From NCBI GenBank assembly GCA_948474755.1, contig CAOLHI010003120.1:124001-188000 (forward strand): a DNA stretch of 64,000 nucleotides. The letters run 5' to 3'. The notes beneath the pieces are model-generated. The model did not search any database. It was not told the DNA's origin and saw only the letters and a list, made by a program, of their open reading frames with translations. Positions 47,596-59,400 of the stretch are shown piece after piece; the stretch's first letter is position 1; every line of letters begins with the position of its first letter. Made by a program: the position numbers and the translations under genes. This stretch comes from Ctenosaura bakeri (taxonomy: Eukaryota > Chordata > Lepidosauria > Squamata > Iguanidae).

Positions 47596-48221
47596 GGCCC
47601 TTTCCGCACTGAGGCTTCTAGCGCAAGCGGGGGAGGCCGGCAAGCGCAAGAAGGCTCGTCCGGGAGGCTGCCGCTTCCCCCCTCCTTCCTTACGCAGGCG
47701 AAGGAACCAGCGGGGAAGCGGCACCGAAGGAGGCTTGCCGCGCAAGCCGCCCTCCCCCGTGCGAAGCGGGAGACCTCGCGCTGGATTCCCACCCCGCGCG
47801 CGCACGAAGTGGGCGGCGTCGCGCCGGATTCCTCCCCCCCGCGCGCGCCGGATTCCTCCCCCCGCACGCGTGAAGCGGGCGGCGTCGCGTCCCCCCTGCG
47901 CACGCGCGCGCGAAGCGGGCGTCGCGTCCGTCGCGCTACCTCCACACCCCGCTCCTTCCTTCCGCAGGGGCGGAGGGAAGGAAGCGCGACCCGGCCGGCT
48001 CCCGGAGGCTCCGCACGAAAGGTAAGTGCGGGTGGGCTCCGGGAGCGTTGCGCGAGCGCGAGGTGATTTTCGCTTGGACGCGAAAATCAAAAAACCCGCG
48101 CTCGCACCGCTTCAGCCCCGTGAGCCGGGCGGAAGTGGGAGTGCGTCGTGCGGAGCGACGCTCCCACTCCCGCGAGGCTCATGGGGCTATCGTGCGAGCA
48201 AAGGCCCGTGCGAAAAGGGCC
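47596..48221. mobile_element. Very GC-rich Harbinger-like MITE (CpG-island-like)
   Basis: The left end ggccctttccgcac and right end gtgcgaaaagggcc are inverted repeats with one mismatch, flanked on both sides by TAT. The 626-bp interior is dense in CpG, with degenerate tandem copies of a gcgaagcgggcggcgtcgcg-like unit (47,765-47,930) and two hairpins: 48,064-48,087 and a large one at 48,100-48,199. Open frames on both strands are a composition effect. Confidence 0.75.
48100..48199. repeat. 100-bp imperfect palindrome inside the GC-rich MITE
   Basis: The ends gctcgcac and gtgcgagc pair perfectly. The arms agccccgtgagcc and ggctcatggggct, and gtgggagtgcgtcg and cgacgctcccac, pair with few mismatches around a small loop. 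Confidence 0.8.
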
Positions 48222-48907
48222 TATGACTGTAGAAGCCTGAGCTGTAGTATATGACAGCACATGTAGCTGGATAGCAGGCAATGGTCTCTTCCATACTTGT
48301 CTAGGGCAGTGTGTGTTCTTGCACTATTAGCTCCTTGGATTTTGCTGGGTTTCACCAGCTGTTGCCCCTGAATTCACATGTGAGCTCTTGGATCCGCATT
48401 AATGCTCTTTGGAAGGGCTTTTTTTTCTTTAAACTTACTGATCTTATTAAACTTATTCTAAGTTTATTGAAGTTCTGAAGTTTCTTCCTATGATTTTTTT
48501 TAAAAAATTTTTTTTAAAAAAAATCCCCAAAGTTATAGTACTATAATACAAAAGTTCTGTTTCATTCATGTATTGATCCACTAGCACAATAGCACTATAA
48601 TTCTTCTAAAAACTTTAAAAGGAAGAAAGGAGAATTATACTTTTATTCCCAATAAACCCATTTTAAAGTGGGAATAAAATGTTTCCGCTGATGCCTGGAA
48701 TGTCCAGAAAATAATCCAGGACGATGGAAATATTGCTTGGACATTAAACAAACAAAAAAAAAACACTTGAGAACTACTGCAATGAATATTGCAACCTCCT
48801 GCCACATTTGCCTTGTCTGGAAGACCCTTAAGATAGTGTTACTGATTCAATACCCATTTGCAGTCATACATCTACACTGAACTGGGGCAATTGTTAGGTT
48901 GACTATA
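48222..48907. other. Intergenic, T-rich, nothing recognised
   Basis: Poly(T)/poly(A) runs lie near 48,420 and 48,495-48,525. No gene was recognised. Confidence 0.4.
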
Positions 48908-49397
48908 CAGTCCTCCGTCCACATTCACAGGTTTGACCTTCACAAATTTGATTATTCATGAGCACACACGTCTCTTCCCCCCATTCTCCTCCTCCCATTC
49001 CCATGCATTTTGCTCCAGAATGGAAAACTCACACGGAGGCAAAACGGAAAGGAACAGCAAGTGGGGGAAGCCTTGTCCGGGCCTTCCTTTCCCCCTTCTT
49101 AGCTCCCTGCTTCCCATTCCCATGCAAAACAGAAGGGAATGGGGGTAGGGGAAGCCTTGTGAGAGTTCTCTGTGCTGGGATCAAATGCATAGGAATGGGA
49201 GGAAGAGCGCCGGAAGAGGAAAGAAAGGGTTGTACAAGGCTTCCCTCAGCCCCACTTCCTTTCTGTTTTGCCTGGGAATGGGAAACGGGGAGCCCCAGAA
49301 GGGAATGAAAGGGGGAGCAGAGGTGAGTTATTCACGGTTTTTCCACTTTTGCAACGGTTCTGTGCCCTGAAGCCTTGCAAAAGTGGAGGGGCCACTG
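48908..49397. mobile_element. Tigger/mariner-like element with TA duplication
   Basis: It starts cagtcctccgtcc, ends gtggaggggccactg, and is flanked by TA on both sides. The body carries 'ttccactttt' near the right end, as in 26,745-27,231. Confidence 0.75.
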
Positions 49398-50010
49398 TAT
49401 TTCATTCTTTTGTCTATGTACTAAATAAAGTAGTAATGTGGTAATTCCTGAATAGGAATTAGGTACAGCGTATACTATATGAGAATACAGGGACTCATAC
49501 ATTGCAGGAGGTGTCACTTCATATGTTGTGTTTAACTTTGTGGTTAGACTCTACAGGGCATATTATCAAAGCAATAATATACTACACAGCTGTAAACGAT
49601 GGACAAAAGTTTGATTTGGCAGATATCATTTGAAAAGTGTGAAAATTAGAGCCCCATACAGTATTTATAACATAGATTAATTGCCACTGTATTTTTTTCC
49701 TATCTTTGTTGTAAAATCTAACCAGAAGCTTAGGTCTTCAGGGGCCACAGATGAGAATAATATTTGGAAAAGATTAGAAAGATCGTCGATAAATGCATTT
49801 CAAGCATTTTCAAAGCTCTGAAAGATAGAAAAAGGTGACCTAAAGGTCAGGAAGAGAAGAGAATGACTATTGTCATAGATAATTTCATCTGGCATGTGCT
49901 AATTTATGAGGTGGAGATTCTGGTGTCATTGATTGGCTGCTCTCCATCTTCCTTCATCTGACTGGCTGAGCTTCTCAACCCTTCACTGCTATTTGTCATC
50001 TTTCCCTCAG

Positions 50011-50068
50011 AGGTTGTAGCACACAGACAACAGAGGTACCAAGCTGACTGGAAATGGGGACTATTAAG
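50011..50068 (+). CDS. Candidate 5' exon of the second FRRS1-like gene (MGTIK start)
   Basis: The stretch is preceded by tttccctcag and ends AAG|gtaggt. An ATG at 50,054 in good Kozak context (G at -3, G at +4) encodes MGTIK and ends exactly in phase 0, matching the exon at 54,498, which begins with ATG directly after its acceptor. An in-frame TGA at 50,045 blocks any longer start. Whether this is the first exon (transcription starting near 49,950, where ATTGG boxes occur) or an internal leader exon cannot be told. Confidence 0.35.
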
Positions 50069-53000
50069 GTAGGTGGCTGAAATGCAAGAAAGAACTCTTA
50101 CTAAACTGTACCTTTCCTTTTCATAGTTACTGGGCTGAAGGTCAGTGATTTCTATCTCTTAAGGATTTGTTTCTTGATAGTGAAATGTACATTAATTAGC
50201 ATTAATACTGAATGAGAATATGTGGGGATTCAAACCTGGAGTTGAGCCAGTGTGTATTGATTGAAAAGTGACATAACTGACTGTGTTTTTTGAGGATTCT
50301 TGGTGTTTTTAAGGTAAGCATTGAACTAAGATGCTGAAGAAGGATCAAACTCCTGAATATTAGCAGCAGAGAACAGTTAGACAGACATGTTGACTGTGTT
50401 CACATTATCAGAAGAGGTATTTTGTTAGATTCTAGCTTCCAGAATTCCTGTTCTTTCATGATAAGTGCCGCATTGGCTGGGTGATTCTGGGAGGTCCTAT
50501 CCAAACATAATTTTTCCATGCTGTGCTAGGAAATCAAGGTAAGTTTAATGTGTACTCAGTGAAGATTTTAGGGCACACATACCTTCAATCACAGTAACAA
50601 CATAGGATAACCATGCTGAGATTGAAGAGGAAAAAAAGTATGAATGTCTTCATTCCTCACATTTCTACACTGCCATTCATGACACTCTGTAGTTTTTGCC
50701 TGTATGAATCTGTAAAGTGTAGGCAACTTGTAGTTGTCTTTGTCTTCACTATGGATTGCACAAGTTCCTATCTGGCAAATATTTATATTTGTGATTGAAT
50801 CTGAATTTACATTTGGGTTTTCTTGCACAATGTTGTTATCCTAGTTTAACTGGCTTAAAGGAGTGGGTTGCAGTGACCGCAAAACTGGCCTTACAAACTA
50901 TACGGGTGGGGTATATGTTGGGTCCACTTGATAATTCTTGCATCTCTGGAAATATAGTGGGAAGCAGTCCCTCCCAGAAAAGTATATGTTTTCTGCTACA
51001 TCCAGAAATTCCTGTTGACAGGAATCTCGGTAGACAGTTCTTGTTCACTAGCTCACCTGCCTGATGAAGGATCACACCGAGCATCAGAGAAAGAAGGGCA
51101 AATGTCACATTGTCTCCAAACTAAGCCAAGCACCAAGGGGGTTCAGCAATTGTTGCTGGAAAAGGAATCTTAGAGTTGCTGACTCCCAAGTGTAAACAGG
51201 ACGGACTGTGAGTAATATCTGAAGGAGCTGGATTTTACCCAGATGTTGTAATAAATATCCTGCACTGTCTCTCTGTATATTTGACTGCCAGGAACATTTT
51301 TGGTTCCACTCTCTCAGGGAAAAAATTAGGGTTGCCAGGTCTCTGTACTCCAGATGCAGTCTTAGGGAACTGCTATGCTTCCCCGATTTCCAGGTGACGA
51401 GACACATCTCAGGGCATGTGGCACTGGAGGAAGAGAAGGTTTGTTTTATTGTGTGAGCTGGCTTTCTCATCCATGCACACCCATCTTCTCATAATAACCC
51501 AAATAAATAGATGCCACACCAGTTAAACTAGGCAGTTTCCAAGCCATACTTATTTTTCTAGTGACAACATGTAAGAAATGACTGTATGTTTTGTGATGCA
51601 TCACTCTTTGAGCACGCTAATATTAGGATATATGTATTAATATTAGTCGTATTAGCCAACAAAGGACTAGACCATCTGGCTGTTTGCATGTAGCTAAAAG
51701 TTTAGGAGTTAATGCAGGAAATCTACACTATCTGTCTCACTCTCTAATACACATGCATGCACACACATAATTTTGTAATTGTTAGACAAGGGCTTTGCCC
51801 TTGGCATTATGCATTGGCTCAGGGAATAGAAAGCCACTGATCGGGCAGCCTAACTCTGAACAGTAACTCCAATGAGCACACATGCTTGTATCTCACTGAC
51901 CATTTTCCTTTACTTGTCCCTCCAGCTGCTTTTGACTTCAAATCTACAAAGCTCCAATCAGCATAGCCAGTGATAAGGATTTATGGGAACTGTAGTTCAA
52001 AGTATATAAAAGAACAAAGGTTTCTCATACCTGTTCTAAGTAGGAAGGTATATCGCACCTTACCCCAGTGACTTTGTTTGACCCCAAAGCAGCAGAAGTA
52101 GAGGAGTCTGCAGGCATGACTATCTAAGAAAGGTGGTGGTGATGATGATAATCTGGCAATGACAGTGGGGTGGGTGAGAATTATTGGACTTAAGATTCGT
52201 CATAGTGACAAATGGGAGTTGGTCTCCTACATTTGCACTATTCCTGTACAAACATGCCAGTACACCTCTCTGAAGGTAGGGTGGCATCAGAGTCCTGTGA
52301 CAGAACAATGTCATGTATATTTTTGAGATGTAAATGCTTCCCATCCCTCCCTTTCTCTATTCCATTTTTGCTGTCCTGACAGTTTATAGCAAGTTGTAGA
52401 TTGAGTTTCAGTGTAAAAAGAAGAAGAAGATGATGATGATGATGATGATGATGCACACTTTGCTTATATCCTGCCTTTTCTCCAGAATTGGGACTCAAGA
52501 CAACTTACAATTTAAATCAAAACATGTAGTAGTAGTAACAACAACAACAACTTTCTCAGAATCTGTATGCACATTTTTGTGCAGTAGTTTTCTGCATTTC
52601 TTGAATCTAGAATGCAAATGGAATTCCTTGGTGTTGTACTATTATTATGATAGCACTCCATCTTCTCAAAGTACATTGAAAAAATGCAACATTTCTCCAC
52701 AGTTCTCACTCTTGTGTGAAATGCGGTTATGTAATTGTGATTCAGAACACTCAATAGATAGCCTGATCATTGATAAGCCTGACTTTAAAATTAAACATCC
52801 CACCAGAAACACAAGATGAGAGTCAAGCACTGTCAAACATTAGAAGCATGGTGTAAATACAAAATTAACATTCCAAAAGTCTGGGAAACTCAAAGCAGTG
52901 ACTGCTGCTTTTTAAGTTCTGTTTGGCTATACTGTAATTAGGAATGCATATAGTGTAGTGACATGTGAGCCCATAGTTTGAAGTTCAGGTTCCATCAAAA

Positions 53001-54497
53001 TTTCAAAGGCCTGAACACGTTTCAACAGGAGAGGTTTTATATCAGTCACTGATAAATAGCTCTCCTCTGCAGTATTTTGTAGATGATGGTTAAAAACCTT
53101 TTGTTTTAATTAACTGGCTTTTCTCATGAAAATAAATATTGTTATTACAGTGATAATAAAAAGACTGGAAAAGCAATCATTAATTGGCTTTTTTTTAAAA
53201 GACGGAGCAAATTAATCATTCTTTTCCAATTATGTTGTTTAATAAGGCTGTCTGACAAAAGAATAGCGAGATGAAAAGAAGTAAGTTACAGCTTAAGCAA
53301 CATATAATGTTCTTGGTGAACCATAACCAAGATCCACAGACTGGAACTCATGGATAGAATAATGTGTTATTTATATTTTATTAACTATTAGATTGAGAGT
53401 GTAAGCTGTTGAAGAAATTAATCAAATATGAGGTGAATTCAAATTAAGTTAGTTGAACTGAGCTCCCATTGAAATCAGTGAGGCAAGAAAAGTGTTATTT
53501 AAATTTCATTTATTTCAGTGGAAATGAAGTTCAGCTGGTTAGTCTGGATTCAATAAAATATATTTTGTTCTTGTATAAGGGTGTATCAATTCTTTACTTA
53601 CACAGTTTGCAAAGGTCAGTGTTGTGTACTGGTCACAGTATTACTAAACTGTGACTTTGGAGGTCCAGGTTCAAATCCATAATAACCCTCAAAATTCGTT
53701 GAGTGTTGCTGGAGGTTGGTGTTTTTCATATTGGTAGGATGAGTCCAGTCTGAGTATTAGTCTGAAGTGTAGCTATCCAAGGTGCACTATCTTGGGAATG
53801 GGATTCAATAGCAATAGTAATAGCAGTACATTTCTATACCATTTATCAGTGCAAAGCATTCCCTAAGTGGTTTACAATGTGTTTAGCTATTTGCCCCCAA
53901 CAAGCTGGGTACTCATTTTACCAACTTATGGAAGAATGAAGGCTGAGTCAGTTTGGATCCATCACAGCCTTTAACTTGCTCCCTATAGTGCATAGGAAAA
54001 TTCCTTGAAAAAGACACCTAGGTTTGACAGCAAAGTTTTCTGTCCACCTGGTTACATGCTATAGCACAAAATTTTGAATGCAGGGTGTAAAACTAAGTAG
54101 CATTGTTACCTTCTTCTTTTACTATATGCATGAAAGTCTCACTTCTTTGTGTAAAATCTTTCCAAAAATGTCTCTTGAGTATCGCTTTCTGACGTTCCTT
54201 TCCAGACATCTGAACTGAATGATTGCCAAGGGCCACATGAAATCAAATATTCTAAAGTTATATGGCCCATTCAGTGGGATTTCAGTCATAAAAATGGAAT
54301 GACAATGAATGTGTTCATATAATTAATGGACAAGATATATTGTCTTCGAGTTTATAAACCACTTTACTTATTAAAAGTGCTACGTACTCAACAATGTTTG
54401 AAAAAATGGCATTAACATTGTTATTCAATATTTTTTGCTCACTCTTCTGGAACAGTTCTACTATCTCCTTATTGATCTCTGTATTCTCTTTCCTCAG
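50069..54497. other. Candidate first intron of the second gene, mostly unrecognised
   Basis: It holds (GAT)n at 52,428-52,453 next to an interspersed repeat piece (tatatcctgccttttctcc), a palindromic repeat at 51,935-52,025 and another LINE-like piece at 53,830-53,960. No further exon was recognised. Confidence 0.4.
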
Positions 54498-54693
54498 ATG
54501 GAAAAGTATTCCTTTTTTGCTGTCATTTTTTGTGCTGTGTTCATGCACAAGGTCCTTGGATATCCATACAATGATGTCTCCATAGATTGTGATTCTATGT
54601 TGCCAGATCATGGAAGTGGACCACAGAGGTCTACACCGCCTTATGTCATCTCAGTATCCTTCGATAGATATGACCCAGGAAATGAAATACAAG
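54498..54693 (+). CDS. Second gene: signal peptide and first half of Reeler domain
   Basis: The acceptor ctctttcctcag lies directly before ATG, so an upstream exon must exist. The exon is 196 nt, phase 0 to 1, with donor CAAG|gtaact. It encodes a signal peptide of about 21 residues with a hydrophobic core (FFAVIFCAVF), then YPYNDVSIDCDSMLPDHG, with the first Reeler cysteine, and the strand VISVSFDRYDPGNEI. Confidence 0.87.
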
Positions 54694-56397
54694 GTAACTT
54701 GCGCGAACCTGCTGAAGATATAAGTTAGAAATGATTGATTCTTTGGTAACCAAGTCCTTAAGTTCATAAGAGAAAATTTTTATGGCCTTGGGTGACCCTA
54801 TCAAACTTTAATCAAAGTGTGTGGTTACATGTTTTCCTCCAGTTTTATTTATTAAAAAATAATAAACATTTTCAATTTGTAAGAGAAAATGATAATCATG
54901 GAGCTTGGAAAGACTTGTGTCAGCATTAAAGCATCTAGGTTAAATTGTTGAAAAGAACACGTTGTTAATATTAAAACATTAAGAGAAATTATAAATTCAT
55001 TTTGTTAATTTGCTGAATTGCTTAACTGTTGATTTGTTTAAAATAATTCAAAATAACTAACAATTGCCAGCATCCCAACCTCCCAAGAAAATAATGACTT
55101 AAAGTAGCAAGAAGTAGTGGTCATCTCTCAGAAATAATATTATTTTACAACCAAAACAACAGATTTTAAAATTGTTGTTGAAAAAAATTAGGGAATTAAG
55201 GTAAAAAAAAATTAAGTTATTTCTGAGCATTGGGTAGTGGTTTTTTGGTTTTGCTTTTTTTTTAACTGAGATGTTTACATCTCTTTGGATTTACATGCAT
55301 TGCCCAGACAATACTTATGCCTTGGAGCTTCCTGCTAAGGAAACTACTATAGCTTTACTGTAGCAGTTTGTTGAAGAATCATTTTTTGCCCCCTGAATCA
55401 CAGCCTACAGACTTTTTGTTGCAACTCTACCATGGGAAAAGGTGAGGATGAGTTACTCATTTCAGCAATGAGCTTCCTGAGTATTTAAACTTTAATTTCA
55501 AACAGCAACCTTTTTGTTCACATGGCTAGAGAAATATTCAAAACACATGAGTAAAGCATGTTGAAATCTCACAAGCTACAATAAACTCAAAAACAGAACT
55601 ACATGGCTATTTGCCTGTCTTTACAATAAGAAAGAGTAGTTTAATTTATTACAGAATAAATTATGCATCTTGGGAGGAATTATGCAAATATGGTATATTT
55701 GTTTAATTTATACAGACTGCAAAATCTAGATTTTCTTGGTAAAAGGATTTCAAATATTTCCTAAGCAGTGTCTTAGAATCTGAGAGTCAGTGTGATTTAA
55801 TGGTTTGAGTGCTGGATTATGACTCTGGAGACCAAGGTTTGATTCCCCACTCAGCCGTGGAAACTCTCTGGGTGACCTTGGGTGCTTCACATGGCCCCCA
55901 GAAAACCCTGTCATAGGTGTGCCATAAGTTGGAAATTACTTGAAGGCACACAACAATAATCTTTGAATCTACATATACATAATGAAGTCAGCAAAGTTCC
56001 TATTTGAGTAAATCCCCTAACCTATGACAAAATAAAAGACAAAAGAAATGAGATGAAGAATTTCTGCTGCATGTTTTAACACTATTGAGCCAAAATACTT
56101 AGATACAAAATGCAGAGTTATCAATATGTTGGGTTCCCCTAGTGGTTCTGGAAGCAACATCACCATCTGGATTTACAGCATTTATGGCACAAGCTCGAGA
56201 AGTAGATGGAAATATTCCTGTTGGTATGTTTCGCATCGTAGATCCAAACACACAAGGCCTTCCATGTGCCAATGTTTCGGTATGTATTCACATAAACACA
56301 TCATATATTTATTTAGGAATGTCTTTCTATTGAAACCAGTCCTTCAGTCTGTCCGTCTGTCTCTGTCTGTCTTCCCTTTTTCCCTTTTTCCCTTTTT

Positions 56398-56433
<36 letters not shown>

Positions 56434-59400
56434 TTTTCCAGTTCTTCTTCAGTTATCTTTATTAAAAGTTTTTTTTTTTTAAATGAGCATCCAGCACTAC
56501 ATGTAGTGGCTCATAAGAGGTGCATCCATGCTTTGCCCTGTTCTGTGTTTTAATACTGAGGTGAATGTATAACTCTTGTTCATCATTCCCACAAATACAA
56601 AAAAAAAAAAAATGTGATATTCTAGACATGGATTAAGGAAGATTTTCAGCTTGGATGCATGGCTGCCAGTCAAGCATGTTGATAGCCATATCCCAAGGGA
56701 GCAGAGCCAACCATTCATACACAAGCCTAAAAAAGCTAGAGTACACACAATAAGTTAATGGTATTCCCATAAATGTTACCATTCTGTAATTAATTCCAGT
56801 CTAATAGGAATTTCAGTCACACTCAGCTGCTAAACAGTTCTCAAGCAGTGCATCAGCTTGTAAGTTTTTTTTTAAAAAAACTTTACTGAAAGTCCTGCAT
56901 TTGCTTGGAGAAAGGAATCTAAAATCAAGAGTATTAAATCTGATTTGATTTGCAGTACTCTGAAATAACACTGCCCTTCAACATTCTCCTATGTCAATTA
57001 TAATAGCTGGTATTATCTTAATGCATGAATATAATACAAATATTTGACATTTGGCATTTGACATCAGTTACTTTTGATGGAATCTGGTTGGTGATTTGTG
57101 GTAACATCTGACATGTTATTGTTAGCATTTGTCAGCATCTTGCAGATGGTTTGTAACAGCACAAGAAATTTTGTTTGTGTACTCACTCAGGAAACATCTG
57201 CATAAGAAGGTGAAAGAAAACAAAACCATGCCCCCACCACCCCCAATGGACAGTTGATGAATAACCTTAGAGCAGATTTTGAAAACTGAATGCTGAATTG
57301 CAAACATTTGAAATGAATTAGATTTCTCTCACATTTCATCTCAGCTATAGTGGAAGCCTTAAGCTGCAATGCTATTATGCAGGCCAGGTTCACTGAAGGA
57401 ATCAGACCCACTGAACTCAGTGGTATATGCTTCTGAATAGAAATGCATAGGACAGCAGTTCTAATTTGTGGTTTTGTGCCATCTTTATCAAGAGAAGACT
57501 ATTGCCTTAGGCAGAATTTTTATCTCTGTCCTTTCTTAATGAGCAAGTGTATCTGAGCTTCCATGGTTCTTAGTGTTAAATATTTTCTCTTTTCAGAATT
57601 CAGCAATAAGCCACAGAAATCCAAGTGTAAAGCACAGAATTACAACAAGTTGGATTGCTCCTGAGGGAACTAGAAGAATTCGGATAATGTAAGCTATGAT
57701 TTTATTTAATAAATCAATATTTTTAAATAAAATATATGTAAAATATTTTAAGGTATTTTAGCTGCTCATGCAGAAAAGAACATCTTGAAATAACCATAAA
57801 ATAGTATTTTGGTAATGAAGGCAAGGGCATGTTATTGAACAGACAAAAATTCTGGAGTAGTAATTCTTTTTCTTGAGGAGAATTAGTATTTGGAAATCAA
57901 AAAATAGACTGAAAGCAATCAGATGAATAAGGTAAAAATATTGTGGGAAATTCATGTTGTACTTTGTGATAATTCTGTGCCTGCATGATAACTTAAATGT
58001 AATAATAGCTTCACAGTTAAAAACAACTGACCTATTTAACCCCTCTTTTTTCTTTTTAATTCTTGCAAAAAGTAATTTGCTAAATTAATGTACAGTTTGA
58101 TCAGTGAAGTATAATGCAAATTATAATGACAGCAGATTTTACTCAATTCTGTTATGTATCTTGTTCAAGAATTTTATTTTTTTACTACTGATAGTTTTAA
58201 TCTCTCACTTTTTTCCCTTCCAGGGGAACTTTTGTTCAAGATTATGATACCTATTGGGTTGGTGTTCATAGTAAAACCCTCTCACCCAGAGGTTTTGACA
58301 TAGCTAACGATACTCAAGCCTTCAACGATACAATGACAACCAATAGCTCAGACGTAGCCAATGTTACATCTGTGGTTTCTGAGATCATTACTGGTTCTGA
58401 AACACCCGATGAGGAACAGGAAGAAATTGATTTCAACACCCTGCTTGCTGAGGCTGAGGCAGAGTCGGAGATACCTGTCAATACTAAGAAAATAGATGAC
58501 TCCAAAAGTGAAAATGACATAAGAAAAAGTAGGAGGAAGGTATTTATGAAGCACTGATTACTAACATACATAAAAAGTGGGATTTCAACTGACTGGCACA
58601 AACACATGCATTTTTAAAAAAAAACCAGTTATCCAAGATTTTAAACTACCCCTCAAATATACATGATTATGTTACCTAATCAATGTAGTTGTTCTTCTGC
58701 ATAGTTGTTTCTCATGACACTCCAGTAACATATGAAAGTGGAGGGACCATCTAGGAGGGATTCATGATACAATTGCTGTCATTATTGTTTTTGAAAATAA
58801 GCCTGTAGGCAAGGACTATCTTGCTTTATTGACAAACTGTATGCTGCTCCAAGAGTCTTTTGCACAAAAAGTAAAATAGAAATGCTAATGTTAACTTGTG
58901 TCATCGTCGTCACCATTTTATAAACTTCTGAGGTTGTATCCACACTATACAATTTATTGCATTTTGATACCTCTTTACCTGTCATGGCTCTGTCCTATGG
59001 GCTTTTTAGTTTGGTGAGAAACTTAGAATTCACTGACATACAGTGGTAGACCAAAAATTCTTGCCAAAAATTCTAAGTCACTTGCCAAACTACAAATTCC
59101 AGAATTACATAGGAAAGGGTCATGCCAGTTAAAGTGGTATCAAAGTGCTATAATTTCCTTATGTGGATATATCCTAAGTCTGTACCTTTACTACATCCCC
59201 CCAGGAGCCTGCAGCATTTGAACAGGAAGTCTTCAGCTTTTATGTCCATGCCCTATGGCTTTTCCAGTTGATATTCAACTGGATATTCAAATGGCACAGG
59301 AAGGAGCCACATGGAAGCAGTAACTAGCTGCTGAGGTACTACAGTGGCCTCTTCCCATTTGCAAGGTTTCGGGGTGCAGAACCCTCATGAAAGTGGAAAA

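Noticed and set aside
47571..48254. Several overlapping long open frames on both strands (up to about 166 codons)
   Set aside because: They lie inside a GC-rich MITE where stop codons are rare by composition. They are Arg/Pro/Ala-rich, mirrored on both strands, and lack splice context.
52430..52819. 129-codon open frame beginning with a run of methionines
   Set aside because: The start is a (GAT)n microsatellite and the rest has no splice or homology support.
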